Shown: positions 10,389 to 22,898 of the stretch, one piece after another | Position numbering within the stretch: position 1 is the first letter of the stretch | Layout of the letters: each line of letters starts with the position of its first letter | Assembly (NCBI GenBank): GCA_022592445.1 | Contig: JABYQR010000254.1 | Location: 1-64,000 of the forward strand | From: Cytidiella melzeri | Taxonomy: Eukaryota; Basidiomycota; Agaricomycetes; Polyporales; Irpicaceae | Reading direction: 5' to 3' | Length of the DNA stretch: 64,000 bases | Made by a program: the position numbers and the translations under genes | The notes under the pieces: generated by a model | Seen by the model: the letters and a program-made list of their open reading frames with translations, nothing else | Told to the model about the DNA's origin: nothing | Database searches by the model: none

Positions 10389-11446
10389 GATGTCACCCCA
10401 AACAACAGACACCTTGCCCGCACAAATGCTATCTTCCAAGTGGGAAGTTGATTACCATTGTTATTCGAGCTGAAGCCAATTGCAAAGATTTCCCGGGTGT
10501 TGCGCGCTTACTGGCACTACTGTGAATCCCCTGCTCAGCTGGCCACAGAGAGCATGCAACGCGCAACTTGTCAAAGCAGAATCTATACTGTGAGGCTCAA
10601 CGTGAGCTGAGGGGACGACAAACTGCACCGTGACAATAGACTCGGAACTCATACTCATACTTAAAACACCCCCACTACCAACGCTAGGCCGGATTTTGAC
10701 AATCTTATTTCTTGAACTTCCATTGCACAACACTTGAAACTTCTCTCACACATGATTGTCTGAGTCAGCAAACTTGTCTAGTCTCCGGATATAACTCCAT
10801 TCCAACCGGGGGGGGGGTGATTTCAATATGAGTAGCACGTTGAATTAAAATCGAATCGAATCAGAGATGTGGTATGATGATACAGATACAGATACAGAGC
10901 CTGAGTGTGCCTATAGTATGTCACCTACCAGTGCTTACTTCACTGAGCATGATGTTATGTTCTTTCAAGCCACAAACAACACCATTGAAGCACTCTGCTT
11001 TCATGAGTGCTAGTGAGCTGTCACATGTGCGGTGGATATCGGCGGCAAATGAAAGCAAAAAGAGACGGTGAGAGCGCCAAGTAGTGTACCAAGTCACTAT
11101 GCATGGTGAGAGTCTAGTATATATAGAACGCTCGTTTCAAGCAGTGTCAGTAGGTGCATTTACATAATGCTGGGGCTAACTTGTCTGTTGATTCAGAATA
11201 CAGTAAACCCTACAGCATGTATCATAAAACACAACCCAAGCCACAAACTTGACATTATTCATACAACCCAAAAAGTCGGAAAACTGCATGCAACAATCAG
11301 AAACCGGCGCTGCAAAGAAAAGAAAAAAAACCAAACCCATCAAACACACCAATCCCACCCAACACGGCATTTCCAAGTCCTCCTCCCCCTCCAAAGATAT
11401 TCAACACAGTATTAGCAAGAGATGCCACACATCGTGATTGTATCCT
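10389..11446. other. Unassigned stretch
   Basis: No gene recognised in about 1 kb. A G-run is at 10809-10816. Short open frames on both strands show no known motifs. Confidence 0.4.
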
Positions 11447-13060
11447 TCAAAAACGCGTGCTCTCCTTGGCCTCCCCCAATCCACCACCACCACCACCAAA
11501 CCCGGCCGTAGCACCTAACCCTGCTGCAGCCCCAACATACGGGCTCTGATACATCTGAGCAACTTGTGTTCTTGCATTCGCCATCGCCTGCTGTACCATC
11601 TCTGCGCTTCTCTGCCTCTGCATGTCTGCCACCATTTGGATTTGCCAGCTTGTGTATATGGCTCTGAGGGATGGGACGGGATGTGTGGGGAGAGAGGAGC
11701 GAGGGAGGGGTGAGGGGAAGGGACGGGATGTTAAGGGGTTGATGAGGTTGAGGAGACTGATTGATGTGGACCAGTACTGTACATTATAGAAAGAGAAAGT
11801 GAGAGAGGAAGAGAGAGAAGTTACTAATGATGGGAAGGAGGAGAGGGAGGATGGTGTATAATAACCTTCCAACTCTCTTCCGGATCAGCGCGTGCTTCAA
11901 AGACACTGGCGTGTAGCCATCCACAATGGTCGAGCACTGTGATCTGCGCCACGAGACCAGCAGTTAGCATGCAATTCACACGGGAGGTGATGAAAATGAA
12001 AAAATAAAATAAAATCCAAGTGCACCGTCTCGAGGTCAGTGCCTGTCACAAGCGTCATCCACACATATTTTTCAGGTTCAATGACACCTGTACTCTGTAG
12101 ACCAGCAATATCGCAGTTGAAGTCCATCCAGAAGAACAAGGTGTTGGCGAGGCAGGAGAATATCTCGCTGGGACGTGCACTCAGAGGGTCTACCAGGCTG
12201 AAGCGGTGCGGTGAGAAGAGTCAGAAAAATCAGTGTCACGTCGCGTTGGTAAAAAAACAACAGGAGTGGGGGGGGTATAAAAAGTAACGGAGATGTGTCC
12301 AGTCGAGCGATAACACAGCAGCAGCAGTTGCAGCTGTGTGTTGAGAAAAAAAAAAAAACACTGTACTGGCAGTTCTATGGAAACAAAAAAAGTGCGTTTA
12401 ATACACACCTTTTGTAGAACCAATCTGTGCTTCCGTACAGACTATCAAAGTGACTGGTGTGTAGCCTGCCCTGCCTCCATGCTGGCCTCCGTACGGGAAG
12501 GACTGGGAGTGCGTTGGTTGGTTCGCTTGAGGGTGTGTCTGTGATTGCGATTGGGTATATTGACACTGCTGCTGCTGAGCTCCGGAGCTGGATTGTGAAG
12601 AGTACAGTGGAGTGGGCACAGACAACGAGTAGAAGGATGCTGATTTTTGCAATTAGTAGTTCATGTTAGTTACATTAGAAGCCTGCAGAGGCTGTGGTGT
12701 CTGTGTGTTGTACGTGTTAGCAGTTGATGTCTGGGATGAGGTGGACAAGCCGTTTGTAGGGGTATACGGGTACTTCATCGCTGATTGTACTGTATTGAGA
12801 GGATTGCTGCCTGAGAGAGAGATCCCCATTTATCACGGGGAACAACTCTGGAGGAGGGTTCGTGTTACTGGTCTTTGAGCGTGAGATTGATTTTAACAGC
12901 TGTCAGCCTGTCTCTTCCCACGGAGCTCTGGACTCGGCACAACATGTCAATGTTTGACACAAACTCTGCCTGTCTTTCAAGAACTCAGAGCAAACTGGTT
13001 CAAGTTCTTGGGGTGGTACAGGATCACTTGGTGGGAGCTTCGCGAGGGAGGAAGTCCTGC
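11447..13060 (-). pseudogene. Fragment of an intron-bearing Gln/Ser/Thr-rich host gene, unidentified
   Basis: Reads leftwards. Segments that look like exons are: about 13050-12960 (KLPPSDPVPP or, in the neighbouring frame, VILYHPKNLNQFALSS); about 12810-12400, Thr/Ser/Gln-rich with QQQQ and repeated QSQ, ending in HGGRAGYTPVT; about 12140-12030 (FFWMDFNCDIAGLQSTG then VIEPEKYVWMTLVTGTDLETV); and 11880-11450 (YWSTSISLLNLINPLT, a helical WQIQMVADMQRQRSAEMVQQ stretch and a Gly/Ala-rich tail). The pieces lie in different frames separated by intron-like or decayed sequence, with a stop near 12660. I cannot name the protein. Its 5' end abuts repeat R1 copy c, as the HMG-CoA synthase fragment abuts copy b, so I read it as another captured gene fragment. 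Confidence 0.45.
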
Positions 13061-13061
13061 A

Positions 13062-13660
13062 AAGAGTAACTCGGAGTTGACGAGAGAGTGTTTACATCCT
13101 CTATTGATTATGGTTCCTAGACGTGGGCGCTATAGTCAAAAGAGGATGTAAACGTGATTACGTGTGCTCTAAAATCAATGACGTGAGTGAAAAACAATGA
13201 TGCACACAATTTACTGTGTTTCACTGCTCTCTGCATCACTGTTGCTCTCTGATGCAGGATGCCGCCATCTCGACCTGGGGTACTGCTTGATACCCCACCG
13301 TTCCCAAACCAACCAACAGCACATCAGCTCACCCATCTGACAAATACCACACAAAGCTCAACAGTGCTCAAATGGAGGAGATCTAAGGGGCAGACAGAGC
13401 TGATGAGGAAACGGGAGGAGAGGGACAAAGCTTGAGCTTCCATGTGTGTCAGACAACAATTTGCAACTGTATTTGGAAGTGAGTAGCCTAGTGTGTTATG
13501 CAGTGTCTGTGCTGAGCAATGCAGAGACGATGGTGGGCAATGCTCAGACCCATGCATTGCAGGTCAAAACCACAGCTAGGAGGTGAGATCTGGCACCCAC
13601 ACACCTAACATCATACAAGTAGGCGAAGGCCTTTGCTTGGGCTTGTATGGGATTCTAATA
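13062..13660 (+). repeat. Repeat R1, copy c
   Basis: Third R1 copy: AACTCGGAGTTGACG, then a CATCCTC...AAGAGGATG hairpin with a longer loop, then GTGATTACGTG, CTCTCTGCATCAC, GAAACGGGAGGAGAGGGACA and CTTTGCTTGGGCTTGTAT, collinear with copy b. Numerous small indels keep no common reading frame open, so the repeat is probably non-coding. Confidence 0.6.
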
Positions 13661-14238
13661 AGTTTACAGTACAGCCTCAATAATCTCACCCTTCCCTCAG
13701 CCAATAATGCACACTGTGGGACAATTGTGTTTGTGTCAATGTGTTCATATAGCACGACGAAGTGCTTCTCAAAGAATTCTGAGGTCTTGTAGATTGACAG
13801 TACGTCATTGTCTTTGACCCAGGTTGCACAGGGGCTCAGGCATGGTGAAACACAATCAGCTCTTACTTTTAGGCCAGACTCTAAGACACACATACAAAGA
13901 CCAGAGAATTTGAAGTAAATTTTCACTGGCAGACTAACATTTGGGACATGTATGTTCAGCAACAACAGCTATCAATCATGTATTGACAACAAAATGAATA
14001 CAAAGGTACTATCACATAGAGCAGGAATGACATGCAAAGAGGGAGAACACTCACCCGTGCCCATAGTTGCCTAGGAAGAATTGCACAGCCCTATAGCTTG
14101 GGCCTCACACATAGTGTAGAGAATGACACATGCAGAAGAGGGTACACTACCCTCTCGTGCAATGGAAGGCATGGTTTCCGAAGCCTAAGTGCGTGAGCAA
14201 ACAAGTGCGCACTAGACATTGCGCAATGTTGAGTACAC

Positions 14239-14278
<40 letters not shown>

Positions 14279-15984
14279 ATGAGCGTGGGAGATGGAGTGG
14301 GAGAGTGGGAGTAAGTGCATGAGAGAAAGAGAGAGAGGTAAAGACGGTCGAATGTATTCAACACGTCTAGAGGCAGGGATGTGATGCGCAGTCGTAATCC
14401 CACTTGCCGTTGTAAGAACCTAAGACACACAAGCAGAGCAAGTTAATCCAGGTGCAAAAGAGAAAGAGCACGATTAGCATAATGACTGTACCTAAGACAC
14501 ACAAGCAGAGCAAGTTAACTACAGGTACAGGCTGTGAGTATATTGCATATGTGAGGGACAATGAAGAATACTCACTCCAGGTGCAAAAGAGAAAGAGCAC
14601 AATGGAGTGTCAGGAGCGGGGGTGAAGGTATATAAGACAGAGCCCTCAGGCGACCCAAAAAGGAAAATCTGTGATACAGATGTGTCCGCGTGAAGAAAGA
14701 ACAATAGAGCAACCATATACGGAAAAGAAAAGAGAGTCCGGTAACTACTAGTCCGTGAGCCGGAGCTGAAAAGCCATTAAGAGGGAGAGCATACCTTGGT
14801 CCTCGCTTGTAGTGTATTATTGTGCAATGAAAACCTACTAATAAGATCCCAACAAGTGCACACAAGATACTGTGTGTTGTGGGGTATGCAACAGAGTGAG
14901 GGAGAGAGAGGTTGAGAGCAAGTGAGACATAGTGGGAGAGGGTGGAAGAGTGTAAGGGGGGAGTCGAGAGAGTGTGAGAGAGAGCCAGGAAAGAGAGAAA
15001 GAGGGGGAGTTGAGAGAGCACAAGTGAGAGCCAGAGAGACAGGAGAGAGAGAGGGTAGATTGGGTGCATAGTGTAGAACACGGCACATTACACAGGATGG
15101 TACACTACCCTCTCGTGCAACATGAACCAAGGAGAGGTGGGAGAGCAAGAGAGAGTGCGAGAGTGAGAAGGTGGGAGCCAGAGAGAGGCGGAGAGGGAGG
15201 GCAAGAATCACAAGTCAAGCTTTCATCGATGGCGCCTAACCTTAACACCGGACTGCAAGCTCGGGCCGACCTGTCAAGCAATCTGATCAGCATGCTGATT
15301 GACTTGCAGTATCTCACAGTGCACCTCACCTCGCCAGCCTTCACCATCTCTTTCACTGTATCTCAACAACGGGGCAGTTTACGCTGTTGTTGGCAATATT
15401 GCACAACATCAAAACTGCAAACCCATACAAACCCACCAGGTGCAGAAGTCAATTGGATTACAAAGCCACAACGTTGAAGGACCGTGTCGGTTGCACAACC
15501 AAGGGCTTACTTGGTGTGTCTGACTTACTCAGTATATTCACATAACAAACACTCACCCAAACCACAGCATCCAAGGGAATTGGCCAAAAATCCCTGTTAA
15601 CAATGCCTGTACTGCTTACATCAAGGTGAGTGGACCATTCACCATTCTATATACCACAAAGTTCTGATCATTTGGCCATTTTGCCATTGGTAACAGGGAA
15701 AACTGGCCTGATGCGGCGGCAGCCGCTTGCAAACTAAGTAATTGGTACAAACCGAATAGCAACCAAATCATGTGATAAACTGCAAAGACAAGATCAGTGG
15801 GGTTTCAAACGGAGTCTGAGCAGCTTTTATCAGTATATTGACTGTATATCCCCAACTTTGGGTCCATCCAAGAAGATTTTGATGTCTGCGTGTTGCCAAA
15901 GGGCAGGACTATCTGATGATGTAAACTTTGTGTCTGTCCATGTACATGTGTTTGTTACAAAAATCAAAAACGGATTGTTGATGG
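13661..15984. other. Purine-rich, repeat-rich stretch without recognised genes
   Basis: Long GA-rich stretches (GAGA runs at 14238-14274; more at 14880-15060 and 15130-15205) give spurious Leu/Ser-rich open frames on the minus strand. Short duplications: CTAAGACACACAAGCAGAGCA at about 14429 and 14491; CCAGGTGCAAAAGAGAAAGA at about 14448 and 14577; GTACACTACCCTCTCGTGCAA at about 14141 and 15100. No domain seen in any frame. Confidence 0.5.
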
Positions 15985-16199
15985 GAAATTTAGCTCATCA
16001 CACACATTTGTATCGTGAATCACAAAGTAAATGAAACCCCATCAAATCATTACACCACACTCTTATGAAATTGAGTACCACCTGTATTACCCCATCAAAT
16101 TCCCACAGTTTGGGGGACAAAAATGTCACATCTGAACAAGCATCAATGTGCCGGCGCGAACTGGACCAATTCTTCTTCATTCTTCAGGAATAATAACTG
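15985..16199 (+). repeat. Repeat R2, copy c
   Basis: Collinear with 7613-7815 (AGCTCATCACACACATTTGT ... TTCTTCATTCTTCAGGAAT). Ends where the truncated G2 LTR starts. Confidence 0.6.
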
Positions 16200-17343
16200 T
16201 CCCCATGATCTGACCCCATGACCCAGTCCCAAGGCTAGACTTTTCCAGAGGCTCTAAGAACTAGGACATCATCTACTAGAATGTTCTACACTATGACATC
16301 ATAGTTCCAGAATGTTCCACAAGGTTCCAGAAAGTTCTATCATGTGATACACAGATAAGGAATGGAGTGCATCAGTGCATCAGATGACACGGAGACGGGG
16401 CTCGACGTGACAAACAGGGACACGAAGTGGAAAACAACGAGGAGGTGGTGGCAGGCGTAGAGCACAATGCTTTCACCAGCTATCAGACTTTGTTCAAGTT
16501 GCTAGCCCAGTAAAGACCAAGTTAGTATTGGGTACTACTAGCTATGTAGTACAGGAGGGGTTTGCTTACCTAGCCCAGTAAAGACCAAGAGGTCGAGATG
16601 GGGGCTAGGAGCGTACATGTAGCTGCTTATATAGACTTCAGGGACCTGCGCACAGACCATGTTGAGGGCAGGCTTTGCACGAAGCCATGTGAACGAAGAA
16701 CAAAAGAACTACCTAAAGGAGAACAATAGCTATTGTCTAGACCTTGCCAAGAACTCTATCCGTGAGAGAATCTATCTAAAAGGAGACCAACTATTGTATT
16801 CCATTCCCACACCTGTGAGAACATCCTTCCATAAAGAGAACAATAAGGAAAGAACAATGAGGAGCCCATGTGGACAGTATCTATGACGTCAAACCCTAGA
16901 TATGGGCTGAGCCATGTGCTTGTAGTCATGTGGTCTTACTTAAGCTAAGTCACATGCCAGTGTGACGTAGTAGCAAGTAATGTGACCGTGTGGAGCGTCT
17001 AAGCCACGTGATACGGGCGCTTAATAGACGTGAAAAGGGAGTGTATGCATAGAAGGTTGCAACTGAGCTGCAGCCCGGAGTTTTACAGATAAAAACAAGA
17101 GGTAAATTGCGAAAATTAAGGGCTAGTCAGGCCATCCATGACATCAGAGACAGAGGGTGCATAAGTGCATCAATGATGGAGTGCGCATCAACCGATAGGC
17201 GCTGAAACAAGCACTAAAATAAGCACCAGATAAGCACCAGATAAGTGCCTAAATAGACACCGGATAAGTGCTGGATGAGCGCCTAAATATTCCCAATAAT
17301 ACTGTTGCCTGCTAAGGCAAGTCTTGTAGAAACATTGAAAATC
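16200..17343 (-). repeat. Truncated 3' LTR of a G2 element, split by a solo LTR
   Basis: Reverse complement begins TGTCACAG at 17343 and follows the G2 LTR (compare 44489-44915) through the GCGCTTAT-like repeats and the TCTATCATGTGATA region to ATGGGGACA, then stops; the last ~300 bp of the LTR is missing. A purine tract (about 17344-17375, read on the minus strand) lies just inside, as expected for a 3' LTR. The copy is well diverged from the full-length G2. Confidence 0.75.
16384..17143 (-). repeat. Solo LTR of the G3 family, copy B, nested in the G2 LTR
   Basis: 760 bp, ends TGACACGGAG...CCATGACA on the plus strand, flanked by perfect duplications TCAGA (16379-16383 and 17144-17148). The surrounding G2 LTR sequence resumes in register on both sides, so this is a clean nested insertion followed by LTR-LTR recombination. 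Confidence 0.85.
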
Positions 17344-17683
17344 TGTGACATTACCCCCCCACCCCCCCCCCCTTCTTGCTTTGAACTCTGTGCAAAGAGT
17401 TTTGAACAAACATCTTGGTCATTGAGTCCACATTTCCCCATTGTCAAGAGGGTGCCTAAGCAGTTCCAAGTGACTCTCGCAGCTTCTACCGACATCGGTC
17501 CACGTTTCACCATTGTCCTAAGCAGTTCCAAGTGACTCTAGCGGCTTTTACCGACGTCCCTGACGGGGTTATCACCTCATTGGCTGATGGTAGTCTAGTC
17601 CGTATCCTCCTCGGTTGCGTCATTGAACTGTGGATGATCATTGATGTGTTGTTTGTCACTTATACACAGTAGATTGTAGCTGA

Positions 17684-20116
17684 TCAAATGGCTTGGGGAT
17701 GATCGTTGTAGAATTTCTTGATTGCTTCTTGAGCGTGTGTGATGTTTTCTACAGGTTCCCATGTGTCATCATTTGGTCCGTAGCCTTTCCAGTGTATGTA
17801 GTAATGAAGCTGTTTGGCACGACCTGTATGTCTCAACTTGAGAATTTTCTCGATTTTGTATTCTTCTTCTCCGTCAATGATGTCTGGCAGAAGCATCTCC
17901 AGCTTTTGGCCTTCAAATTCAGGTTCATTGTACAGTACCAACTTGCTTGCATGGAATACAGGGTGTATCCTTGGTGAACGTTTGGGCCATTCCAGTCTAA
18001 ATGTGACCAGCAAAAGCTATTCAGCAATTTTGAATGGGCCGTAGTCCTTGGCTGACAGCTTATGTCTAGACTTTTGGTAGTCTCTCAGATCCAGCATGGT
18101 CTTATCACCTTTGTTGAAGGGGACCTTCTTAATGTGCTTGTGATAGTACCATTTCATGCATTCAGCTGCAAGTTGTAACACCGCTTTAGCATGCTCTTGA
18201 GCTCGCAAGTGGTTCCACATGATGTCATTCATGTCAGACCTTTTCAGGTCCTTAGTGAGCATTGGACCAGCCCTAGGCAAGTGCTTAGTTCCCTCGTGTA
18301 CTGCATTGTTGTATGCAAACTCAGCTGAGCTGAGCAATCTAGCCCAGTCATCATGTAGTGATAAACGTAACAACACAGGTACTGTTCAAGTGTTTGATTA
18401 ACCCATTCAGTTTGACCATCAGTCTGCAGATGATATGCGGTGGCCATTGTAGATTCTATCCCTAGCATTTTACACCATTTGTGGAATAAATCTGCTGCAA
18501 ATTGTGGACCTTGGTTGGAAACAATCTGCAGAGGTAACCCATGTAGGGTCCAGACTCTCTCAAAGAGTAGAGCTGCAAGACCTTTTGCCAAGAACTCGTT
18601 TACAATAGGGAAGAAGTGTGCCCTTTAAGTAAGGCGGTCTACAACTATGCAGATAGCATTGAAGCCATTAGACTGTAGTATTTGAGTAATCAAGTTGACA
18701 GTCATGATATCCCATGGTTTGGCCGGAACCAGATTAGGGATGAGTGGTACATAAGGCTGTTGCGGACAAGTCTTCATCCGCTGACATGTGTCACAGCCTG
18801 TCACATATTTTTGACATCAGTGGTTAAACCTGGCCACCAGTAGTTTCTCAAGATCAGTTCATACGTTTTCCATCTGCCAGGATGTCCGGCAGAAGGTAGA
18901 TCGTGATGCATCTGGATAATTTGGTGTCTCAGATCTAATTTCTGATCTTTGGGGATGTAGACTTTTCCACGGTATAGGAGTAATCCGTTCTCAAAATTCC
19001 ATGCCTCTAGTGATTCTTGAACTCCCCGGGACTAGAGTTAAGTAAATGCTGAGGGTCCTTGGTAACTTTGTCATTCATGAGTGCTTTCTTAACCCATCTT
19101 GGGATTTTTCATTGTTGATAGGCAAATCATGAGAGTTTTTGATAGCAGAGATTGCAGAAAACTTGGGTTAAGAAGAATGTTGTCCTTGTTATTGGAATTT
19201 AACCCCTCTTCATGATCTGGCCCCCTGGGCAGAGGATCTGCAGTAAGCGTGGTTTTTCCAGGTTTGTGCGGGAGCATGAAACTGAATCGTGTGAGGTATA
19301 ACACCCATTGTGCTTGTCTCCAAATCAGATTCTGGGCATTCCTGAAATATGTCAGGTTTTGATGATCAAACCATATTTCTATGGTTTGACAATACTCTTC
19401 CAGGACACAGATAATAGCCAACAACTCTTTATTGAATATCTCATACTTACATTCATGGACGTTGAGTGATTTAGAGCAGAAGGCTACTGGATGCCACAGC
19501 TTGTCAGCTGGGTCCAGTTGTGATAGTACCGCTTCTGCAGCAAAGTTGCTAGCATCTGTTTTCAGATGAGAGGGTTTTTGTCATCTGGTATCCTCAGAAT
19601 AGGTGCTGACATAAAAGCCTTTGTCAGGCTTTGGAAGGCCTGTTCCTGAGCGTCTTTCCAGATCCAGCATTGGTCCTCCTTGTCAAAATAGTGAGCAGTT
19701 TCGCATGTTCAGCAAAGTCCTTAATGAAACACTGATAGAAGTTGGCAAAGCCTAAGAAGGCTTAGACTTGCTTAACCTTTTCAGGTTGCGGCCACTCAGT
19801 AACTCCAGTGAGTTTGGCTGGATCCATTTCAATGTGTCCGTGAGGAATGATTATGCCTAGGTACTCAATGTGATCTGTTTCAAAAAAGCATTTTTCTGGT
19901 TTGGCAGATAGATCATTCTTGTGTAGACACTTGAGCACTTTCTATGTAACAACGGTTTTTCTTCTTGTCTTCTGTGAAGATGAGAATATTGCTGAGATAC
20001 ACCATGACATGTCCTTCCAAGATCAAGTCACTCAGAATCTCATTTATCATGGCTTGGAACGTTGCAGATGTGTTGCTGAAACCAAAACACATCACCTTGG
20101 CCTCAAAAAGGCCGTG
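17684..20116 (-). pseudogene. G2 pol fragment (reverse transcriptase to chromodomain), decayed
   Basis: Ty3/gypsy pol remnant related to 41750-44250. In order leftwards: RT (20128-19913, GLFEAKVMCFGFSNTSATFQ and MVYLSNILIF, where the catalytic YLDD has become YLSN), RT connection and RNase H (about 19900-19090, with ICVLEEYCQ and DPLPRG), integrase zinc-finger and core (about 19020-18250, with GLPLQIVSNQGPQFAADLF), and a chromodomain (18013-17684, YYIHWKGYGPNDDTWEP). Stops and frameshifts throughout. At 20116/20117 it is cut by the 5' LTR of element G1, so only the 3' half exists here. Confidence 0.8.
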
Positions 20117-20560
20117 TGTCACAATCATGCATACTTTTTCCCTTTTCTTTTTCTTTTATTTTCCATATCTTATGTTATTGATGGCTTAGTTTCCTTATCT
20201 TATCTTATCAATGGCACATGGCTCCTGCATGTGATCAAGTACATGTGACAGACCAGTCACACGATCATAGAAGGTGCAGGAACATTGTGGACCATTGTGG
20301 AACATCACACCATAGCACACCATACGTTCCCACGGCAGTGTTAGGAGTACAGACCTGGTACCACGGGTCCTTGTCTGAGATGTATATAAACCCCCCATGT
20401 AGCTCCCTAAAGACCTCAGATTCTACCTCCTGGTTATTAGGTGATGTCCATCTTGTACTAGGTCTATCACTGTACTAATATACCCTGGTCTTTAGCTCAT
20501 TGTCAGCTGTTCCCTCGTTGTCGTCTCTCCCCCTTTCCTCATCATCATTTTCCCTGTTGT
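20117..20560 (+). repeat. G1 5' LTR
   Basis: Starts TGTCACAATCATGC and matches 26561-26682 for its first ~120 bp. TATA-like GTATATAAACC at about 20379. The right end is not fixed because the 3' LTR is truncated; a TTGTCA near 20558 is a plausible terminus. Confidence 0.65.
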
Positions 20561-20580
20561 CATTGTCCACGTGAGTTTTC

Positions 20581-21402
20581 TTGTTGTTCCCCCTCCTCTG
20601 TCGTGACTTCCTCGCTCTTCATAAGAGTTTGGTTGTGATTTTGACATTAGGTAGAATCTCCGTACGCTCGCCTGGACGTCGCGCAATTGCACATTTCCTT
20701 TCCCCAAAGTTTACCTGGACCCTTGATCTTACTTCTCATGTTGTGGTTGTAGTGCCAAAAGATGTACGTGTCCGTTGCCGCGTACCCAAGTCTTTCTTTG
20801 AAGCTTGCCGAGAACTACGTGAGCAAGGTCATCCTTGCCTCTACACAGAGAAGAACCTCGAAGCCATTATCTCCTATGTCTCACATCATCCCCACTACCA
20901 TCCTCTCGGCACCAGACTCCCAGCCTTTGACCACAAAAAGTTTGCTCGTGACAACAAGTTCATCAAGGAACGTGCGTGCACAGAACGCGTGCAAACCCTT
21001 GCTGACTGAATTGAGAAACCGTCTCTCAAGGATTGCATCTCCCGGGCACCCCCGCCACCTCACCCAGATGCACAACAACCTGTGACACTCAACTTCCACA
21101 AGTTCTCTATCAAAGATCAAGTCAGCATCCTCAAGCGGAAGATCGAGGCTACCACCAGATGCCTCAAGATCCTCATCGAACTCACTTGTGACTGGAATGA
21201 TTTGCAGACAAAGTCAGTCTTGCTACTTAACGACAAACTTCTGTACCTCACCGAACATATGGAGGAAGTACTCTCCACGCGCACACCCGCCCAACTCAAA
21301 GCACTGAATTGGGGCCTGCAGTCAGTGGGACAAATCAACTTCACGCAATTGTGCAAGAGGTTGACAGACGTCACAAGTAGAGTTGCATTTGTAGCAGACT
21401 GA
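20581..21402 (+). pseudogene. G1 pre-gag reading frame, one internal stop plus a frame change
   Basis: Lies between 5' LTR and gag. The first part (to 21009) contains VPKSFFEACRELREQGHP and NLEAIISYVSHHP, which align by eye with the G3 frame (LPPFFLDALAEKHKSG and DLVTVAKYVSKKP). After an in-frame TGA at 21007-21009 the same frame continues through a Pro-rich linker (RAPPPPHPD) into LNFHKFSIKDQ and a helical region ending at 21402. The layout matches the intact 259-residue G2 frame at 38171-38950. I recognise no known domain. Function unknown; its position suggests a structural or assembly role. Confidence 0.6.
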
Positions 21403-21442
21403 GGATATTTTGAGAGACTCCCACTGCAATAGATAGTCATCA

Positions 21443-22863
21443 TTGAGTGCAGTGATCTATTCCACGTCTTTGGTCCCGACGATCTTCAGGATTGTCACAA
21501 TAACGGAGAAGATCACGCGTATATTAAAGTCTGCAAACAACAGCCGTGTCCAAATCAAAGTCAACGGTTTGCACCAGTATCTCGTCACTTTAGAGAAGGA
21601 CAACAATATTCTGGTTACATACCCTGCAATAACAGTCAAATACCGTTGATTGTCGAAGTTCCTGGAGAAGTCAAAGCTCTAGAAGAACCAGAACTTGATA
21701 CCAGTTTAGTCACACCAGTTTCACCCAAAGTTACCACTGCCAAATCCATTCCGGAAATCTCACCAATAACTCCCGAATCACCCACAGTTGTCCCCACCAA
21801 TCCCGCACCTGGTACAATGCCAACACCAGCAGTAGACCCCGCCCTGGTTGCAGCCATTGTAGCTGCAGTTGTGCAAGCAATGCCCAGACCGTAGGTTACG
21901 GTCAATAACAATGACTCCAAGCCCGATAGATACAAGGGAAAACATGGTCGTGACCTGGAACAATTTCTGTTCCAGTGTGAGGCTTACTGGGTGACTGCCA
22001 GTATAACGGACGAGAAAACCAAGGTCCTGACGGCCATCTACCGCCTATCGGAGAAAGCCGCCCAAGGGCAATACCAGTCACAGATCACATGGCTGACAAC
22101 AACGGTGACCTGCCGGCCAACCTTGACATGTGGGCCAAGTTCAAAACCGAACTCAAAAAGTACTTTGGCGATGCAATGGCCAAAGATACCGCCATCCAAG
22201 AGTTGGAGAATCTCTGTGGAGTTGAGAAAAAGAAGAAGAATATGCGTGATGTAGGTACTTATGTCACTGATTTCCAATCCTACGTGGGTCATATCAATGG
22301 GTTGAGCGAGAAGGACAAGGATCCAATTCATCAAGGGTCTCCCTGAGTTTATCTATGGGCAACTGGCAACGGCCAAAACACCTCCAGCCAACTACCAAGG
22401 TTGGATTGATAGGTCTCTGAAGATGGCGGCCGCATATGCCCGCATCAGGGAAACAACGGAAAAGAAAGTTCCGTCTGTTTCCTTGTCAACTACGCCAAGA
22501 CCTACCCAGTCTCAGCCCATGTTTACTCTGGCTCCTCGCCCTTTCAACAGTCCGGTTCCTATGGAGGTTGACGCCTCCAAAATGCAACCAGGTTGGCGGT
22601 GTTACAACTGCCAAGAACTTACCACCAACCCCAGCCACATTGCACGCACGTGCACAAAACCGGCAGTATCATTTCGCCCAGACGCGCAGAATGTCTACTG
22701 GGCATCCACACCATCTTGTGGAACTCGTGTAGCCACTACCAATGGAGAAGCATCTTCTCCTTGGGCCAAAGAAAAGAAGCCTGAGGAAGCACCAAGCTCG
22801 TCAGGCGTGTCAGAGGTGACACTTAGCGCAGTACTAGGAGAGTTGGAGAAACTGAGGGCATAA
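21443..22863 (+). pseudogene. G1 gag, frameshifted
   Basis: A Pro/Thr/Val-rich N-terminal part (21646-21894, ends in TAG) is followed by a capsid-like region (KPDRYKGKHGRDLEQFLFQC, then LDMWAKFKTELKKYFGDAMA and NMRDVGTYVTDFQSYV) spread over three frames, and a C-terminal part with PVPMEVDASKM and a zinc-knuckle-like CYNCQ...HIARTC whose spacing is longer than the usual CX2CX4HX4C. Several indels prevent a single Gag. Confidence 0.7.
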
Positions 22864-22898
22864 AATGCCGACCTCAAGAAGAGAATTGAAGAGGGTTT

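Noticed and set aside
14220..15210. Leu/Ser-rich minus-strand frames of up to 169 codons
   Set aside because: They are translations of GA-rich simple sequence (CTCTCT on the other strand) and carry no domain.
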